Source: Ectobius pallidus (lineage: Eukaryota > Arthropoda > Insecta > Blattodea > Ectobiidae). Taken from it: 64,000 bases of DNA. The position numbers and the translations under genes were made by a program. The number at the start of each line of letters is the position of its first letter. Positions within the stretch are counted from its first letter, which is position 1. The stretch spans positions 49,192,923 to 49,256,922 of the forward strand of contig CAXKWD010000002.1 of the NCBI GenBank assembly GCA_964059195.1, given 5' to 3'. Positions 48,849 through 58,062 of this stretch are shown one piece after another. The notes below the pieces were generated by a model. The model did not search any database, was not told the DNA's origin, and was given only the letters and a program-made list of their open reading frames with translations.

Positions 48849-51800
48849 TTCATAAGACAAAACCAAACAGGCATGTTTATTGCCACAGGGATGATCTTTA
48901 AGGTCAAAGAAAAAATTGGGAATGTGCCTTCTGTGAGATCACATTGCGGGCTACGTGATAAGAGAATTTGCACGTGAATGTGAGGTAATGATTGGTGTAG
49001 TGACATGTTTACACCTAAGGCAGGATCCCCATGATTCAAGTCCAAGGACGCGACAGTTAAACCTGTTTTCTTCACAACGGGATTTCCTTTTACTGATCCA
49101 GTTAAATTGTGGGTGTGTCTGCCCGTCACTTGTTTGTTTCGATGACGTAACTCACACCAACAAACAATTCGTGCGAAAATTTTCACACGCTCACTTTTTG
49201 TCTAATATAATTGTTAAGCTGCCTTACTGTCGAGACATCGTTTGACGTCAAATCTCCTGGAGCGATTGAATCGACCATGGACAACTGAGTAACTTACTTA
49301 CTTATTTACTCAATGGCAATAGATAATTCCTAAGTGAGCTAAAGGAATATTATGTATTTTATGGAACCTGAAGGTTCATTGCCGCGCTTACCTGAGCCCG
49401 CCATTCAACCCTATTCTGTGCTAACTCCATCCAACCATCCCTCGCAAATCCGACTTCCCTTAAATCTATCTTAATATTGTCCTGCCACCTGCGTCTAGGT
49501 CTTCCAAGTGACTTTTCCCTTCGGTTCTCCCCGTCAGTATTTTTTAGATGTCTTTCCTCCCCCATGCGAGCAACATGTCCAGCCCATTTCATCCTCCGAA
49601 ACAGACTAACTAACAAAAACACTGAAAGAAAAGTAAAACCAGTAATCATTTGCACTGAAGAGTGAACCAGGAACGGCTTACAGTCTTAGAGACGTCGGCT
49701 AATTGTCCAGGGCAGGGGTTCGTGGACCCCTTTCTGCATGCTGCCTCACTTCAACCTGTCTTGAAGAAGTCTGATGAGCTTTGCTCTTAAGCCATCGCGT
49801 GACTTCACAATTGCCATTGTTTAGTCAAACAAATTTAAATAATTTCGATTTCCGAGTTAAGCTCCAGATTGATTCATTAAACAGGGTTTAGGGAAGAACA
49901 AAGGCCTAAAGTTGAATAAGCTTATTTGAAGGAATATGTGAGTAGTGTTATTTGCCAAAGCTAACTGTATTGCAACTTCCAAAGCCGTATATGAACCCTG
50001 CAAAACAGTATGTTGTCATGAGAACTGTTTTGCATTTGATAAATTCTTTCTAATATATTACCATAAAATAACCGCTAAACTGAGGTGTGACGTTTCGTAT
50101 TATTTTGTTCACATTATTGATATTGTGCTGTACCATTCCGTCATAACATTACTTCAAATGGGGTAGGTAAATACTAAATAAATTCCCACAATCCGTAACC
50201 GAATTCCCACAAGAATGTTGGGGGACAATTTTGTTTCTGGGATTGATTAGCATTTTTCTCGGTAAATACTATTTATAATTTCTTCACGGGCTATCAGCCG
50301 AGTCGAAGTTTAATCTCAATCATATTCCAGAAAGTCTGGAGTCCGAAAGCTCGGTTGACAGTCCGTGAAGAACTTATTTATAGATTTTTGTTACTGTTTC
50401 TAGGGTGTTCTGTATTTCCATTGAACAGTTCTAGGCCCTAATCATAGAACTTAAATTAATACGCTACCACAGAATATGAAGTTGACCTTCTAATTAATCC
50501 TCCAGTTCAAAGCTTACATTGCACTACTTAAGGAATGAACAAATAAAAATGTTAATGACCGACCTTAAAGTTGTATAAGCGTGGGAACTAAAATGTCACG
50601 TAGGTGTTCATTCCTTATGTTAGGGTAGGGCTAAATGTATTTTCATCGTAGGTGTGCATACATAGGCCTAGGCCTATATAACAAGATATACGAAAATAGC
50701 TTAACGTCAAAATGTGTACGTAAAAAGGCAAAGTGATCCCTATACAGGCCATGAAGGCCTAGAGGATTCCAGGAGGTTGAGGCTCCCGGATTTTGGACAT
50801 TTGGCACATGAAAGTGGTAAGGTTGTCAGCCTTACGCACCGGCCGCCTTGCTCCTGGTACCGGTACTCATTTCTGTTAGAGGCTGAGTCGACCCCAGGGC
50901 CATAGTGCCACCAGAAGGATTAGGCCAATTGAAAAATCTCAACGACCTCATCTGGAATCGAACCCGCGATCTTCCGGTTTGTAGCCCTCAACCACTACGC
51001 TACCGCGTACCCCCAAAGTGTTTACGTAGCACGTTTAACTAGTACGTGCATGAAGCGTTTAGGTCGGTCAAAAATGTGAAATGGAAAGATACAACTATCT
51101 AAACCAAACGTACGAAGTGAAATGGAATGCCAGACCCAAATAAAGGACAGAAGGGAGGACAGATTTGTTCTTGGCCGTCACCTTTAATGTGGAATTTTCC
51201 CATGCCATTGGAGAATCTACTATATTCTTTTATCAGTCAGTCTTGAACTTAAAGAGTAGGCTACTTAGCTGCACCCAATTAAAGCTAGATTTCCGCATAG
51301 AAGTACTTTCATACTTAAAATAAAAATAGACTTAATTTATACTGCCATAATTCACATGTTCAATTTATGTTGAATTATGAATTAATTTGCTCATTGGGAT
51401 ATTTTGCCCATCGCTGATATGACTGATTAGTGATGTATACTTATTAACGATGAAATGTTTTCCTACCTTCCACATTCCATAATGATTCCATTTGATAGCG
51501 ACGTGACGCCGTCATTAAGTCTCAAGATGGGCTTTCCTTCCAGCCACAGAATCACATTCTCCAGCGCCAAGAAAGCCAAGAAATACGGCCAAGCCTGGAA
51601 CATAATCTTCTATTAATTCGTTTATTAGGGTTTCATAATTAAGGGTTTTCTCGATCGCCTACTATTTATGAAGTTTAAAAATTTCTGTCTGAGCGGAGTT
51701 TTAGAATCTCTGGATCTTTATTTGGTATTCTGCCATTAAAGTAATTAGATGTAGATATACGTTCATTATTTCTATTGAACATTACGTGAGAAATTTAGGA

Positions 51801-54213
51801 GAATAATTCCTCTGACATGTGAATTACGTCGTCACGTTTTTATTTTTAATTTAATTTCCACGAAAACCGCCAACTTTATTGAAAAACAGCCAACTTTCTT
51901 GAAAAAACAGCCAACTTTATTGAAAAAACAGCCAACTTTATTGAAAAACAGCCAACTTTATTGAAAAACAGCAAACGGAAAATTTATTTCATAGCCTGTT
52001 CTTCCTCAATCTTTCTGGGCGTCTGCAGAAAGTTTATCAAGGGGGGGGGGCAAATGACCAAATAACTGCCCCCACCACCATCACTAATATAGTATTTTAT
52101 TGAATATTAAGGAATTCATGCAAGAAATTTTAACATGTGCGTATTCAGTTGTTTCAACCTGATGCAAAGGATTATTGTTCACCAGACAAGACTGAGTTTC
52201 TAAAAAAAAAAGTGTTAACTTATAACTACTCTTCAGAGAATTGTTACGAAAATATGTTAATGTAAAGTAGCAATAAAGGTAAGAGAAAGTCGTCACCAAT
52301 CTTTGTGCCATTCACCAATCAAATTATAAAATTTTGTTTTATACGACTTTTCATTCTCGAGTTATGCTGTTCAAAGACATACACACATACATGTTTCTGA
52401 AAACAGCATTTTAATTAAGGGGATTTCAAAACGTATATCTATATTAAAATCTCGGCTTCGAATTTTGGGGTCGAAACGATAGAACTAACTGTGCTTTAAA
52501 AGGACCTAAACCACTCCTATATTCAGGGTTTCACGCAGGGCTTCTATTTTGAGAAAAAATCCTTTCCTTGTATTTTGCAAAGTAACTAACCGAATAAAAG
52601 TAACTGTTATTACTAATAGGAATAATTTACTTAAAAAAAACTAGCATATATGCTCATACAAATGAAAGGAACGTTAAAAGTAAGTAACCATTTTGCCAAG
52701 TAACATTAGTAAAAAGGTCCCACCGTTGTGGGTTGTCACAAAGGACAAAACAAACCAAGGATTAATTGCATTGTAAAGAGTAATATGAATGTGTGCCTAT
52801 GTGGAATTACTTAAATAGATTTAATTTGAATTACAATACAATGATTGTAATTCAAATTAGTTGGCAGTAGTAAATATATAAATGTTTTTGGACGACGTAA
52901 CTAATTAGTGGTACTTACGAATATTGTTGCTGTGGATGGTAACTTGACATTCCCGCATGCAATCTTGTTGCTATGGAGACAAAACAAATTTCCGTGCGGT
53001 AAAAGTTACAAAAAGCACACTGTGCCGTAAGTAAAATCATAATACAAGCCTTTATGGACCATGGCCCCCCCAGTTTGTGGCGACTTTAACAGGTCAAATA
53101 TTCGGTTCCCATAACAACAAACACATGCGAATCACTTTCTGAAATAAACATCTATCTTCAATAATGTATATGCATAATATTTCCAAATAATATCTCAATT
53201 AATATGATTAAATTGATATAAATAATCATCGTGCAAAAAATAGCATGAATACTCATGCCGTAAGCGCATAACGGATCTCCGAAATTGAAAAAAACTCTTT
53301 CCTCGATCCGTATGCACCGCTTACGGCACTTGTATCGCAATATACTATTTCTAAACATCTTCCTGTTATTAGAGTTTAAAAATAAACAAAAGCAGTAGAC
53401 CTATTATTGCATAAACATGCCAAGGAACCCACAAAGATCTAAACGTATATATATATATATATATATTAAAAAAAATGATGTCTGAGAGGTAATTAAAAGG
53501 CGTGGTTTTTTCTCAGTTGATAGAATAACTCAATTATTCTAACCCTATATTGTCTACTATCAGGTGCTAACCGCTTTGCCCAAGAAATAACATTAAAAAT
53601 TAAGAGCAACATAATTAAAACATATGTGTTAACACTTACACGCGAATCATTCATAAACTAAACGATTAATAATTACAATGAAACAGCTAAAAATCCGGCT
53701 TTGATGTCTATTCCACGATTAGAAAGCACCACCTGGGAAAAACAATCTCACAATCGAGTTCCCTGATCCAGAAAACCCCTGCATAGTGAGTTCCCTCCAA
53801 ATCGATCAGTCTACTCATTTAGGCCTGCATTTATTAATCCTCTTCCGTCTATATTAAAAATGTCAGATGTCTGCGTGCCTTGATGTTATAAACAAATGAA
53901 TCGACCCCGGTGGGCTTACAAAATCGAAGCGAATGATAATTCCATGCGATATGTTGAAAATAACGAAATACTTTTATTTCCAAGTTATGGCAAAAAAAAG
54001 CCATTTGAAATTGAGGTGACAATTGAAATTTAATAGCAAAAATTAATGCTTTGATAGCGTTAAAAAATCACGTTTTCTGCCAGTTTATCACTCATAACTC
54101 GTAAATGAAAGCGAGAATTAAAAATCCGGATTCGAGGTGCATTTGGCCACCCTTCATCGAATCAAGTTTAAAATTTCAGGTCTCTGCGTGCAGTAGATTT
54201 GGCTGGGCATAGC

Positions 54214-54254
<41 letters not shown>

Positions 54255-56141
54255 CTTCCTCTTATTACATAGATGTAAGGCGCAGATGCTTTGTTTCAAA
54301 ACATGAAATTTCGCTATGTAGAATGAAATACTGAAGAGGATTACATGTAGGCCTATATGCCTATAAGTTTCTAAGGCTACTGAGAAATTCCAGCAGTTGA
54401 AAATGCGTTCGTTACTGAAGCGTGAAAGCAGTGTGATAACAAAACGTAAAATTGAAGGATAACCTGCATAAAACAGCACGAAACACTGATAATATTAGTA
54501 CATACACATACGCCCATGCATTTGTTCTTTAAATAAGTAATTACTGAAGATTGGCGAGTTTTAAGAAAAAAAAAGTTTTTTTGTTGATGTGATAAACACC
54601 TTAAATGCCCTACTATTTTTTAAGCCACAGCAGATCATTTTAAAAGCAGTTGTATTGTACTTCGTGTTCGGTCTAGATTCAGTCAAGTTTATACGGAAAT
54701 TAAAAAATATACCTTGTGTAAGATCGGTTTGAAAACCTTGGTTTGTTAAAAAATCTGTGATTAGCTTTAGCTAATGCATTTTTTAAATTTCAATAGATCT
54801 TCTAACTTTCTGATTACAGTAAGAACAGATATTAAGGAAAACATTTAGGCCTAAACTAAAATGTTAAATAAACATTTTTCTTTGGTACAGTGTTCATTAT
54901 GTATTTTGTAGGTATAACTAGTTACTATTATCATTCCTATAATAGGTATAGAGTGTATTCATTATGCGTATAATTTAATACCGTTAATCTAATATTTTTG
55001 AACGCATTGGTTATGTTGTAATACATAGGCCTATTGTTGTAAAAAGTGTTTTTTTTTTAATGTAAAACGTTTCACGAAGTTCTTTACGACTTCCTTAATA
55101 ATTGTTGGCCATTCAAGTCTGATTTTACACTCATTAGGAAAGTTAATAAAGAGTCAGTTGTCTCTTTTTACAATTTAAATTAGAGTATATGGCTTTTGTA
55201 TAGAATGAAGTGTAATATAGCATGGAATTCGTGATCCTTTTCATTTTACAAAGAAACCGCTAACTTCACTGAAAATTTTAATTGTAATCAGCTTCTCTGA
55301 TAACTAAGGTCCGTTTGTTGATGCCCTAACCAGAAATATGCAAAATAATATGGCCTTAAAAATACCTAAGTATAGCCCCAAAAAAGACTCTAAATCTGAT
55401 TGCCCCCTACACTAATTTTAAATTTTACTTTGATAACAAAAAGAGAATCTGATACGTCGTATTTAATTTCTAAAAAAATAATATTTTTTTACTTTATTGA
55501 GAGGAATGTCAGCAGATAACATTAGCCTATCTCAGACGTCTTTCGGGAAGTCTTGACGATTTGGAAGACTGTGCAGTTTTAACTGGTTACACACGATGAC
55601 CTATGCGCACTGACAAATCCACAGTAATATATTTAACTTCCACCGAGAAGGATGACCGATATGTGATTATTGACTTAATATAATGTTTAATATCTACAGA
55701 ATAGATAAACTGATGCATCTGATTGATTGAGCTTGAAAGACGTAAAATCTGTCGTAGAAATTTTGAATGTTAAAAATGCAGATAACTCTCTTTGCTAGGC
55801 TATTGCAGAAAGTTGTTCGGATATATTCAATTCCAGTTAGTTCTTAGATTTCATTAAAAAAAGCATTAAATCTCAATTTCCAATAAAACATTCATCTCTT
55901 TATTAGGCATATAGCTGAAATATGGGTAACATACCTGATGACAGATATTTGGAACTTCTTCTGGCCTCTCAAAAGTCATTTCTTCTCTATCGACGATGTA
56001 GAACATTTTTCCAATCCCCCTTTTAACTTCTGCAATGATGTCTGCACTTAAAGTTTCGTTCACATTGTCCTCGAAATCCAAGTCAAAGACATAGTCCCTT
56101 CCTAAATACATTTCGTCAAAACGAGCCATGTTCTCTACCAT
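38194..56141 (-). CDS. AGMO: Alkylglycerol monooxygenase gene model (9 coding exons)
   Basis: Integral endoplasmic-reticulum enzyme of the fatty-acid-hydroxylase superfamily that cleaves the ether bond of alkylglycerols using iron, oxygen and tetrahydrobiopterin (family knowledge). Exons, 5' to 3': 56141-55935, 51594-51467, 48169-48018, 46892-46789, 44964-44802, 42196-42045, 40377-40243, 39169-39056, 38457-38194. All borders are AG/GT and all phases agree, giving 472 residues; human AGMO has 445. Metal-binding histidine clusters are present: HRACH (158-162), HQVHH (171-175), FWIH (227) and HHRVHH (246-251). Hydrophobic segments lie near 70-88, 143-157, 361-381, 390-410 and in the C-terminal exon. 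Intact, with no frame breaks. Start: ATG at 56141, though another in-frame ATG follows four codons later. Confidence 0.94.
38458..39055 (-). other. AGMO intron 8
   Basis: 0.6 kb, mostly the palindromic Penelope-type repeat at 38546-38749. Confidence 0.85.
38546..38749. mobile_element. Head-to-head pair of Penelope-type ends with hammerhead cores
   Basis: Arms 38546-38643 and 38653-38749 are inverted copies (about 95 percent alike) around a 9-base centre. The minus-strand arm reads CCTGATGA, then AGGCCCGAAGGAGAGGGTC (stem-loop), then GAAACGTTG, which fits the hammerhead order CUGAUGA - stem II - GAAA. The plus-strand arm has CCGATGA, one core change. The cleavage-site strand of the ribozyme was not found, so self-cleavage is not claimed. 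Confidence 0.75.
39056..39169 (-). CDS. AGMO: AGMO exon 8: transmembrane segment
   Basis: Acceptor CTTGTTGCAG, donor ATG|GTGAGT, 38 codons in phase 0. Encodes [20 protein letters not shown] and the hydrophobic [18 protein letters not shown]. Assigned by phase, splice sites and hydropathy together with its position; sequence conservation here is low in the family. Confidence 0.87.
39170..40242 (-). other. AGMO intron 7
   Basis: Contains a minus copy of dispersed family X (39252-39450) with a GT-rich tract near 39356. Otherwise nothing recognised; ORF 39669-39881 looks like chance. Confidence 0.75.
39252..39450 (-). repeat. Dispersed repeat family X, copy 2
   Basis: gtgtttgaccccgaaatttg, gaatccaaaaatactatttt and cagaaacatgtctgtgtgtg are the reverse complement of copy 1 and share its order. 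A (GT)n stretch replaces the (CA) stretch of other copies. Confidence 0.75.
40243..40377 (-). CDS. AGMO: AGMO exon 7
   Basis: Acceptor CTGATTTAG, donor GAT|GTAAGT, 45 codons in phase 0. Encodes [20 protein letters not shown] and [15 protein letters not shown], equivalent to human FKGPGWGPGKPRLG. Confidence 0.92.
40440..40520 (-). mobile_element. tRNA-derived SINE head
   Basis: The minus strand reads ACTCGGTAGAGCATTAGT (A-box-like) and CTGGTTCAAGTCCTGG (B box), spaced as in a tRNA. The acceptor stem does not close, so a SINE or tRNA pseudogene is preferred to a working tRNA. Confidence 0.65.
41207..41453. mobile_element. Perfect-arm palindrome (93-bp arms), Penelope-type
   Basis: Arms 41207-41299 and 41361-41453 are reverse complements (i+j=82660 throughout what was read) around a 61-base spacer. 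Beside the inner edge the plus strand reads CTGAGGATGA, GGGAGTAATCCC hairpin, TGGAAACTAG, which resembles a Penelope hammerhead core with an insertion. Arm identity suggests recent origin or gene conversion. Confidence 0.7.
42045..42196 (-). CDS. AGMO: AGMO exon 6
   Basis: Acceptor ACATTTTCAG, donor CAG|GTAATT. Encodes [20 protein letters not shown] then [20 protein letters not shown], the conserved AGMO block after the third histidine cluster (human NRYCIDKNYAGVLIIWDKIF). A TIR-bounded repeat begins about 70 bases 5' of its acceptor. Confidence 0.95.
42265..43078. mobile_element. About 0.8-kb TIR-bounded repeat next to AGMO exon 6
   Basis: Starts TAGGTAGATTTCGAAG and ends with the inverted CTTCGAAATCTACCT. 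The interior is G-rich (ggtggtcgggggaggggg; a ggtgggg repeat near 42670) with no transposase. Class uncertain; no target duplication found. Confidence 0.5.
43391..44300 (-). repeat. Dispersed repeat family X, copy 3, interrupted
   Basis: gtgtttgaccatgaaatttg at 43391 continues after the pogo-like element as tttgaggtttcctgaatctg, matching copy 2 with a gap at the insertion point. Confidence 0.65.
43434..44184. mobile_element. Pogo/Tigger-like non-autonomous element
   Basis: CAGTCAAACTTCCATAT at the left and inverted ATATAGAGATTCGACTG at the right, each bordered by TA (43432-43433, 44185-44186). CAGTC...GACTG ends with a TA duplication fit the pogo/Tigger branch of Tc1/mariner. ORF 43773-44015 is not a recognised transposase. 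Confidence 0.65.
44802..44964 (-). CDS. AGMO: AGMO exon 5: substrate-side histidines
   Basis: Acceptor AATTTTCAG, donor CATCATG|GTAAGT. Encodes [40 protein letters not shown] and [21 protein letters not shown] is the third histidine cluster and is unique in form to this subfamily. Confidence 0.96.
44965..46788 (-). other. AGMO intron 4
   Basis: Contains the SINE at 46275-46688. The remainder is AT-rich with no feature recognised. Confidence 0.75.
46275..46688 (-). mobile_element. tRNA-derived SINE with 12-bp target duplication
   Basis: Flanked by identical CCTAGCTGTACT at 46263-46274 and 46689-46700. The minus-strand head carries GGTGGTCTAGGGTGCCCG (A box) and CGGGATCAAACCCGG (B box). Near the head, ccatcgaccgcggccgggtt occurs twice in tandem. 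A second copy lies at 37345-37930. Confidence 0.88.
46789..46892 (-). CDS. AGMO: AGMO exon 4: HxxHH motif
   Basis: Acceptor TTTTTCTAG, donor TTT|GTAAGT. Encodes [20 protein letters not shown] then [15 protein letters not shown], nearly the same as human AGMO around HQTHHSSEDYNL. HQVHH is the second histidine cluster. Confidence 0.95.
46893..48017 (-). other. AGMO intron 3
   Basis: 47640-47780 is a diverged minus copy of dispersed family Y (aaaacccccgcatagtgagtt matches 53775-53795). The ORFs at 47226-47515 have no recognised product. Confidence 0.7.
48018..48169 (-). CDS. AGMO: AGMO exon 3: first histidine motif
   Basis: Acceptor TTGTTCTAAAG, donor CATG|GTAAGA. Encodes ...[20 protein letters not shown] then [20 protein letters not shown] and ACH. 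The HRACH pair is the first metal-binding histidine cluster. The phase joins AG+G (Arg) at its start and G+AG (Glu) at its end. Confidence 0.93.
48211..48310 (+). repeat. Dispersed repeat family X, copy 4
   Basis: aaaaggtagctaacccaaat, aaaattttgttttcatacga and tctggagctaggctgttca, followed by (CA)n. Confidence 0.75.
48437..48713. mobile_element. 277-bp hAT-like miniature element with perfect 8-bp TSD
   Basis: CAGTGATTCCCAAAGTGGGG at the left, inverted TTTGGGAACCACTG at the right; identical flanks TTCTAGGC at 48429-48436 and 48714-48721. Both ends carry ggggtccgc words. No coding. Confidence 0.92.
48816..48845. repeat. Poly-A tract (A30)
   Basis: Thirty consecutive A. May be the tail of an unrecognised retrotransposed fragment, but no body or target duplication was identified. 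Confidence 0.95.
49290..49655 (-). mobile_element. Non-LTR retrotransposon ORF2 3' end, copy 2
   Basis: The minus frame reads [40 protein letters not shown] and [14 protein letters not shown], the stereotyped C-terminal tail of insect non-LTR retrotransposon ORF2 proteins, then a short 3' UTR ending in a (TAAG)-type tail near 49290. 5'-truncated; no RT domain in the window. Confidence 0.85.
50284..50378. mobile_element. Short palindromic Penelope-type remnant
   Basis: ttcttcacgggctatcagcc at the left and inverted gttgacagtccgtgaagaa at the right; the centre has ggagtccgaaagctcgg, identical to the terminal core of the element at 13222-15251. A deleted relative of the same family. Confidence 0.75.
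50732..51014 (-). mobile_element. tRNA-derived SINE
   Basis: The minus strand carries A-box-like TAGCGTAGTGGTTGAGGGC (51002-50984) and B box GGTTCGATTCC (50964-50954), with a tRNA-like head near 51014 and a GC-rich body. Direct repeats were not resolved. Confidence 0.82.
51467..51594 (-). CDS. AGMO: AGMO exon 2: first transmembrane segment
   Basis: Acceptor ATGTTCCAG, donor AAG|GTAGGA. Encodes [20 protein letters not shown] (membrane helix) and [20 protein letters not shown], matching the human ...LKGKPPGRLDDALTSISAG. Ends with two bases of an Arg codon. Confidence 0.92.
51869..51970. repeat. Minisatellite, 20-21 bp unit, 5 copies
   Basis: Units gccaactttattgaaaaaca start at 51869, 51889, 51910, 51931 and 51951. 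They vary only in A-run length and one C for A. Confidence 0.95.
52318..52480 (+). repeat. Dispersed repeat family X, copy 5
   Basis: aaaattttgttttatacgac, catgtttctgaaaacagcat and, at 52455-52475, cttcgaattttggggtcgaa. Confidence 0.75.
53600..54275 (-). repeat. Dispersed repeat family Y, copy 2
   Basis: The reverse complement of 8676-9170 over several blocks (aatcattcataaactaaacg, gaaagcaccacctggg, ctgggcatagcg, (GACA)n at 54216-54250) and ends cctcttattacatagatg, the intact form of the hAT insertion site at 8004. Confidence 0.78.
55935..56141 (-). CDS. AGMO: AGMO exon 1 (start codon exon)
   Basis: Encodes an acidic N-terminal extension ([20 protein letters not shown]...) followed by the family-like string [20 protein letters not shown] and EEVPNICHQ, which lines up with the human N-terminus (MLFYTMKP...EEVPDYVKK). 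Donor CAG|GTATGT. A TTTTTGGACAG just upstream could instead be an acceptor of a 5' UTR intron. An in-frame TAA upstream means coding cannot extend much further without splicing. Confidence 0.85.
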
Positions 56142-56611
56142 TGAGATCACTGTCCAAAAATATTAGCAAATATTACGACAGTCTGATTCAGCTAAACACA
56201 GATTAGTTCTATCACTATTAACTGAACACAGTTTGCAGAACGAAGATGACTTCTATCGCGTTATCTGAAGTTAAATCACCCGCGACCATCTGTTAGGTCA
56301 GTTCCACAATCGGTGGAGTTAGATCTCACTTAATTCACTGGGGTTTCAACAAATCACAATATGGATTTAAGAAAAATATATTATGTTTATTTTATATGTC
56401 TGTCTACTTTAGCTGTGAATCACTGAGTACAGGTTGATGTCTAATGATATTAAATTGTTTATAGTAGATCGACATATTCTAAATCCATACTGTTCTTCAA
56501 ATATCACTTTTACTTCTTAGGTTATATGCAACACGTATATAACAGTAGACCAGTCACACGGGTTATACTAATTAAGCAGATTGAACAAGCACCTTCGGGT
56601 TTCTCTTCAGC
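56142..56611 (-). other. Inferred AGMO 5' UTR
   Basis: Between the predicted start site (56615) and the first coding ATG. No ORF or repeat recognised. A small 5' UTR intron is possible because of the acceptor-like TTTTTGGACAG near 56150. Confidence 0.45.
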
Positions 56612-56650
56612 AAATGAACTCAGCCTTGGTCGCTCCACTTTATATATATA
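56612..56650 (-). promoter_or_regulatory. AGMO core promoter: TATA box and initiator
   Basis: On the minus strand, TATATAAAG starts at 56646, and the initiator TCATTT (fits TCAKTY) is at 56617-56612 with its A at 56615. This puts the TATA box at -31, the usual spacing. An E-box CACGTG lies at 56663-56668. The promoter faces the AGMO start codon about 475 bases away. No DPE-like string is seen at +28 to +32. Function is inferred from motif spacing. Confidence 0.6.
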
Positions 56651-57444
56651 GCCGGCTTCTACCACGTGCTCGTGTTTATTTGTCAGCTTTCCAAGTCAAA
56701 CAAAAATTTACACTTGTAAAGAGATACAGCACGCGAGATCAGAATAAAGAAGCAAAAGGAAATGCAAAACAGTTTTGTTTGTGAACTGACGCAATCTATT
56801 ATCGAGTAATCTCCGAGTAGCTCTTTTTCTTTTTATCTTCATATAATGACTTGTCACTTTTTTCTTGTCCTCATTGCGTCTTTATCTGTTGATATACCTG
56901 TTTACTTCTTCAGGTAATACTAGTCGAGTCTTTTATATTTTGTTTTACTGAATTGATTTTAATTTCAAACGAAGCCGTATGGGAAATCCACTTTAGTAAT
57001 TAAGCATTATTTTTTATAGGAATTATAAAAAAGGAACAGAATTTCCAGATGAAACTTCTGCCGTAGGGTAATGTGGTGATATATTTACATACAAATAATT
57101 TCTTTGAGCGAAAATACAGAATTATTTTTTCAGTCTGTACTCATATTTAGAAACAATTCTTCCAGGCAATTCTTAAGTTACTAAATTCAAACACACCCAC
57201 TTTGATTTAAAAATATTTAAAGACAACAATGAAAGGGAAGGTAATTTGATGATTCTAGGTTATTTGGTGACAGTAGGTAGGTGAATCAGTTTACGCAATT
57301 ATGACGTCATATAAGCGAAAATTTAAAAATGTAATTAGATTTTATTATTTTTTGAGTTTTCACGCGTACAGACACACAGCCAGACGGACAGAAATTCTTC
57401 CCGTTCACCATGTAATCTTAGAAAGTACCATTCTGGCACTTAAT

Positions 57445-57446
57445 AC

Positions 57447-57488
<42 letters not shown>

Positions 57489-57497
57489 TAACAATAT
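57445..57497. repeat. (AAT)n microsatellite
   Basis: AAT repeats with AAC variants at the 3' end. Confidence 0.96.
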
Positions 57498-58062
57498 TTT
57501 ATTTTGCCTGGCAGAGTTAAGGCCAAATGGCGTTTTTTTCCACTCAACCAGGATGAATACAAAATACATCATATGTACACTTAATACAATAAAAAGACTT
57601 GCAATAAAATAGTAATGTAGTTGGTATAACCTACATTGGAATATAAGATAAAAATGTGTGATTCGCATTAAGTTAAAATCAGGAGAGAATGTGGAAAACA
57701 AAAAGGTTAACTAGAAATTATATACTGTGTTCGTTTGCATGTGTGTGTGTCTTTGTGTGGAAAACAAACTATTACAAATAAATATGCTAAATGCTTAATG
57801 TGTACGTGTGAGATGATAAATATCATAGCCAAATATGTTAGAAATAAAATCAGGCAAACTGATATAACAAAGTTCCAGATGGAGTTAAATAGGCCAATAT
57901 CTGAAAACTTGTATTTTACATTCATAACTCCTAGATGAAGTCTTGTATTCTGTACTTTCGACCAATTTGTTGAAGATTTTTATAACTTTTGTTAAGTATT
58001 GTATTGCGGATGTTCTATAACCTATACCTTCTTCACCGTCCGAAAGAATCCGATCCTACTAC

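Larger units (their letters stand above)
48170..51466 (-). other. AGMO intron 2
   Basis: TE-rich: family X copy (48211-48310), hAT-like element (48437-48713), A30 (48816-48845), non-LTR retrotransposon end (49290-49655), Penelope-type remnant (50284-50378) and SINE (50732-51014). Confidence 0.8.
51595..55934 (-). other. AGMO intron 1
   Basis: Contains a 20-bp minisatellite (51869-51970), family X copy (52318-52480) and family Y copy (53600-54275). 54300-55930 is AT-rich with no feature seen. Confidence 0.75.

Noticed and set aside
49359..49655. A host gene encoding [15 protein letters not shown]
   Set aside because: This is the standard C-terminal tail of non-LTR retrotransposon ORF2 proteins, and a second broken copy lies at 34870.
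49700..49760. Another hAT end at caggggttcgtggacccc
   Set aside because: No matching inverted end or 8-bp duplication was found nearby.
31891..51014. Functional tRNA genes at 31910, 40450, 46600 and 50954
   Set aside because: Only A and B boxes are tRNA-like. Acceptor stems do not close and unique tails or target duplications point to SINEs.
51869..51970. A CRISPR array
   Set aside because: Units of 20-21 bp abut without unique spacers; it is a minisatellite in an animal intron.
57301..57701. Poly-Asn and poly-Leu proteins
   Set aside because: Translations of an AAT microsatellite on both strands.
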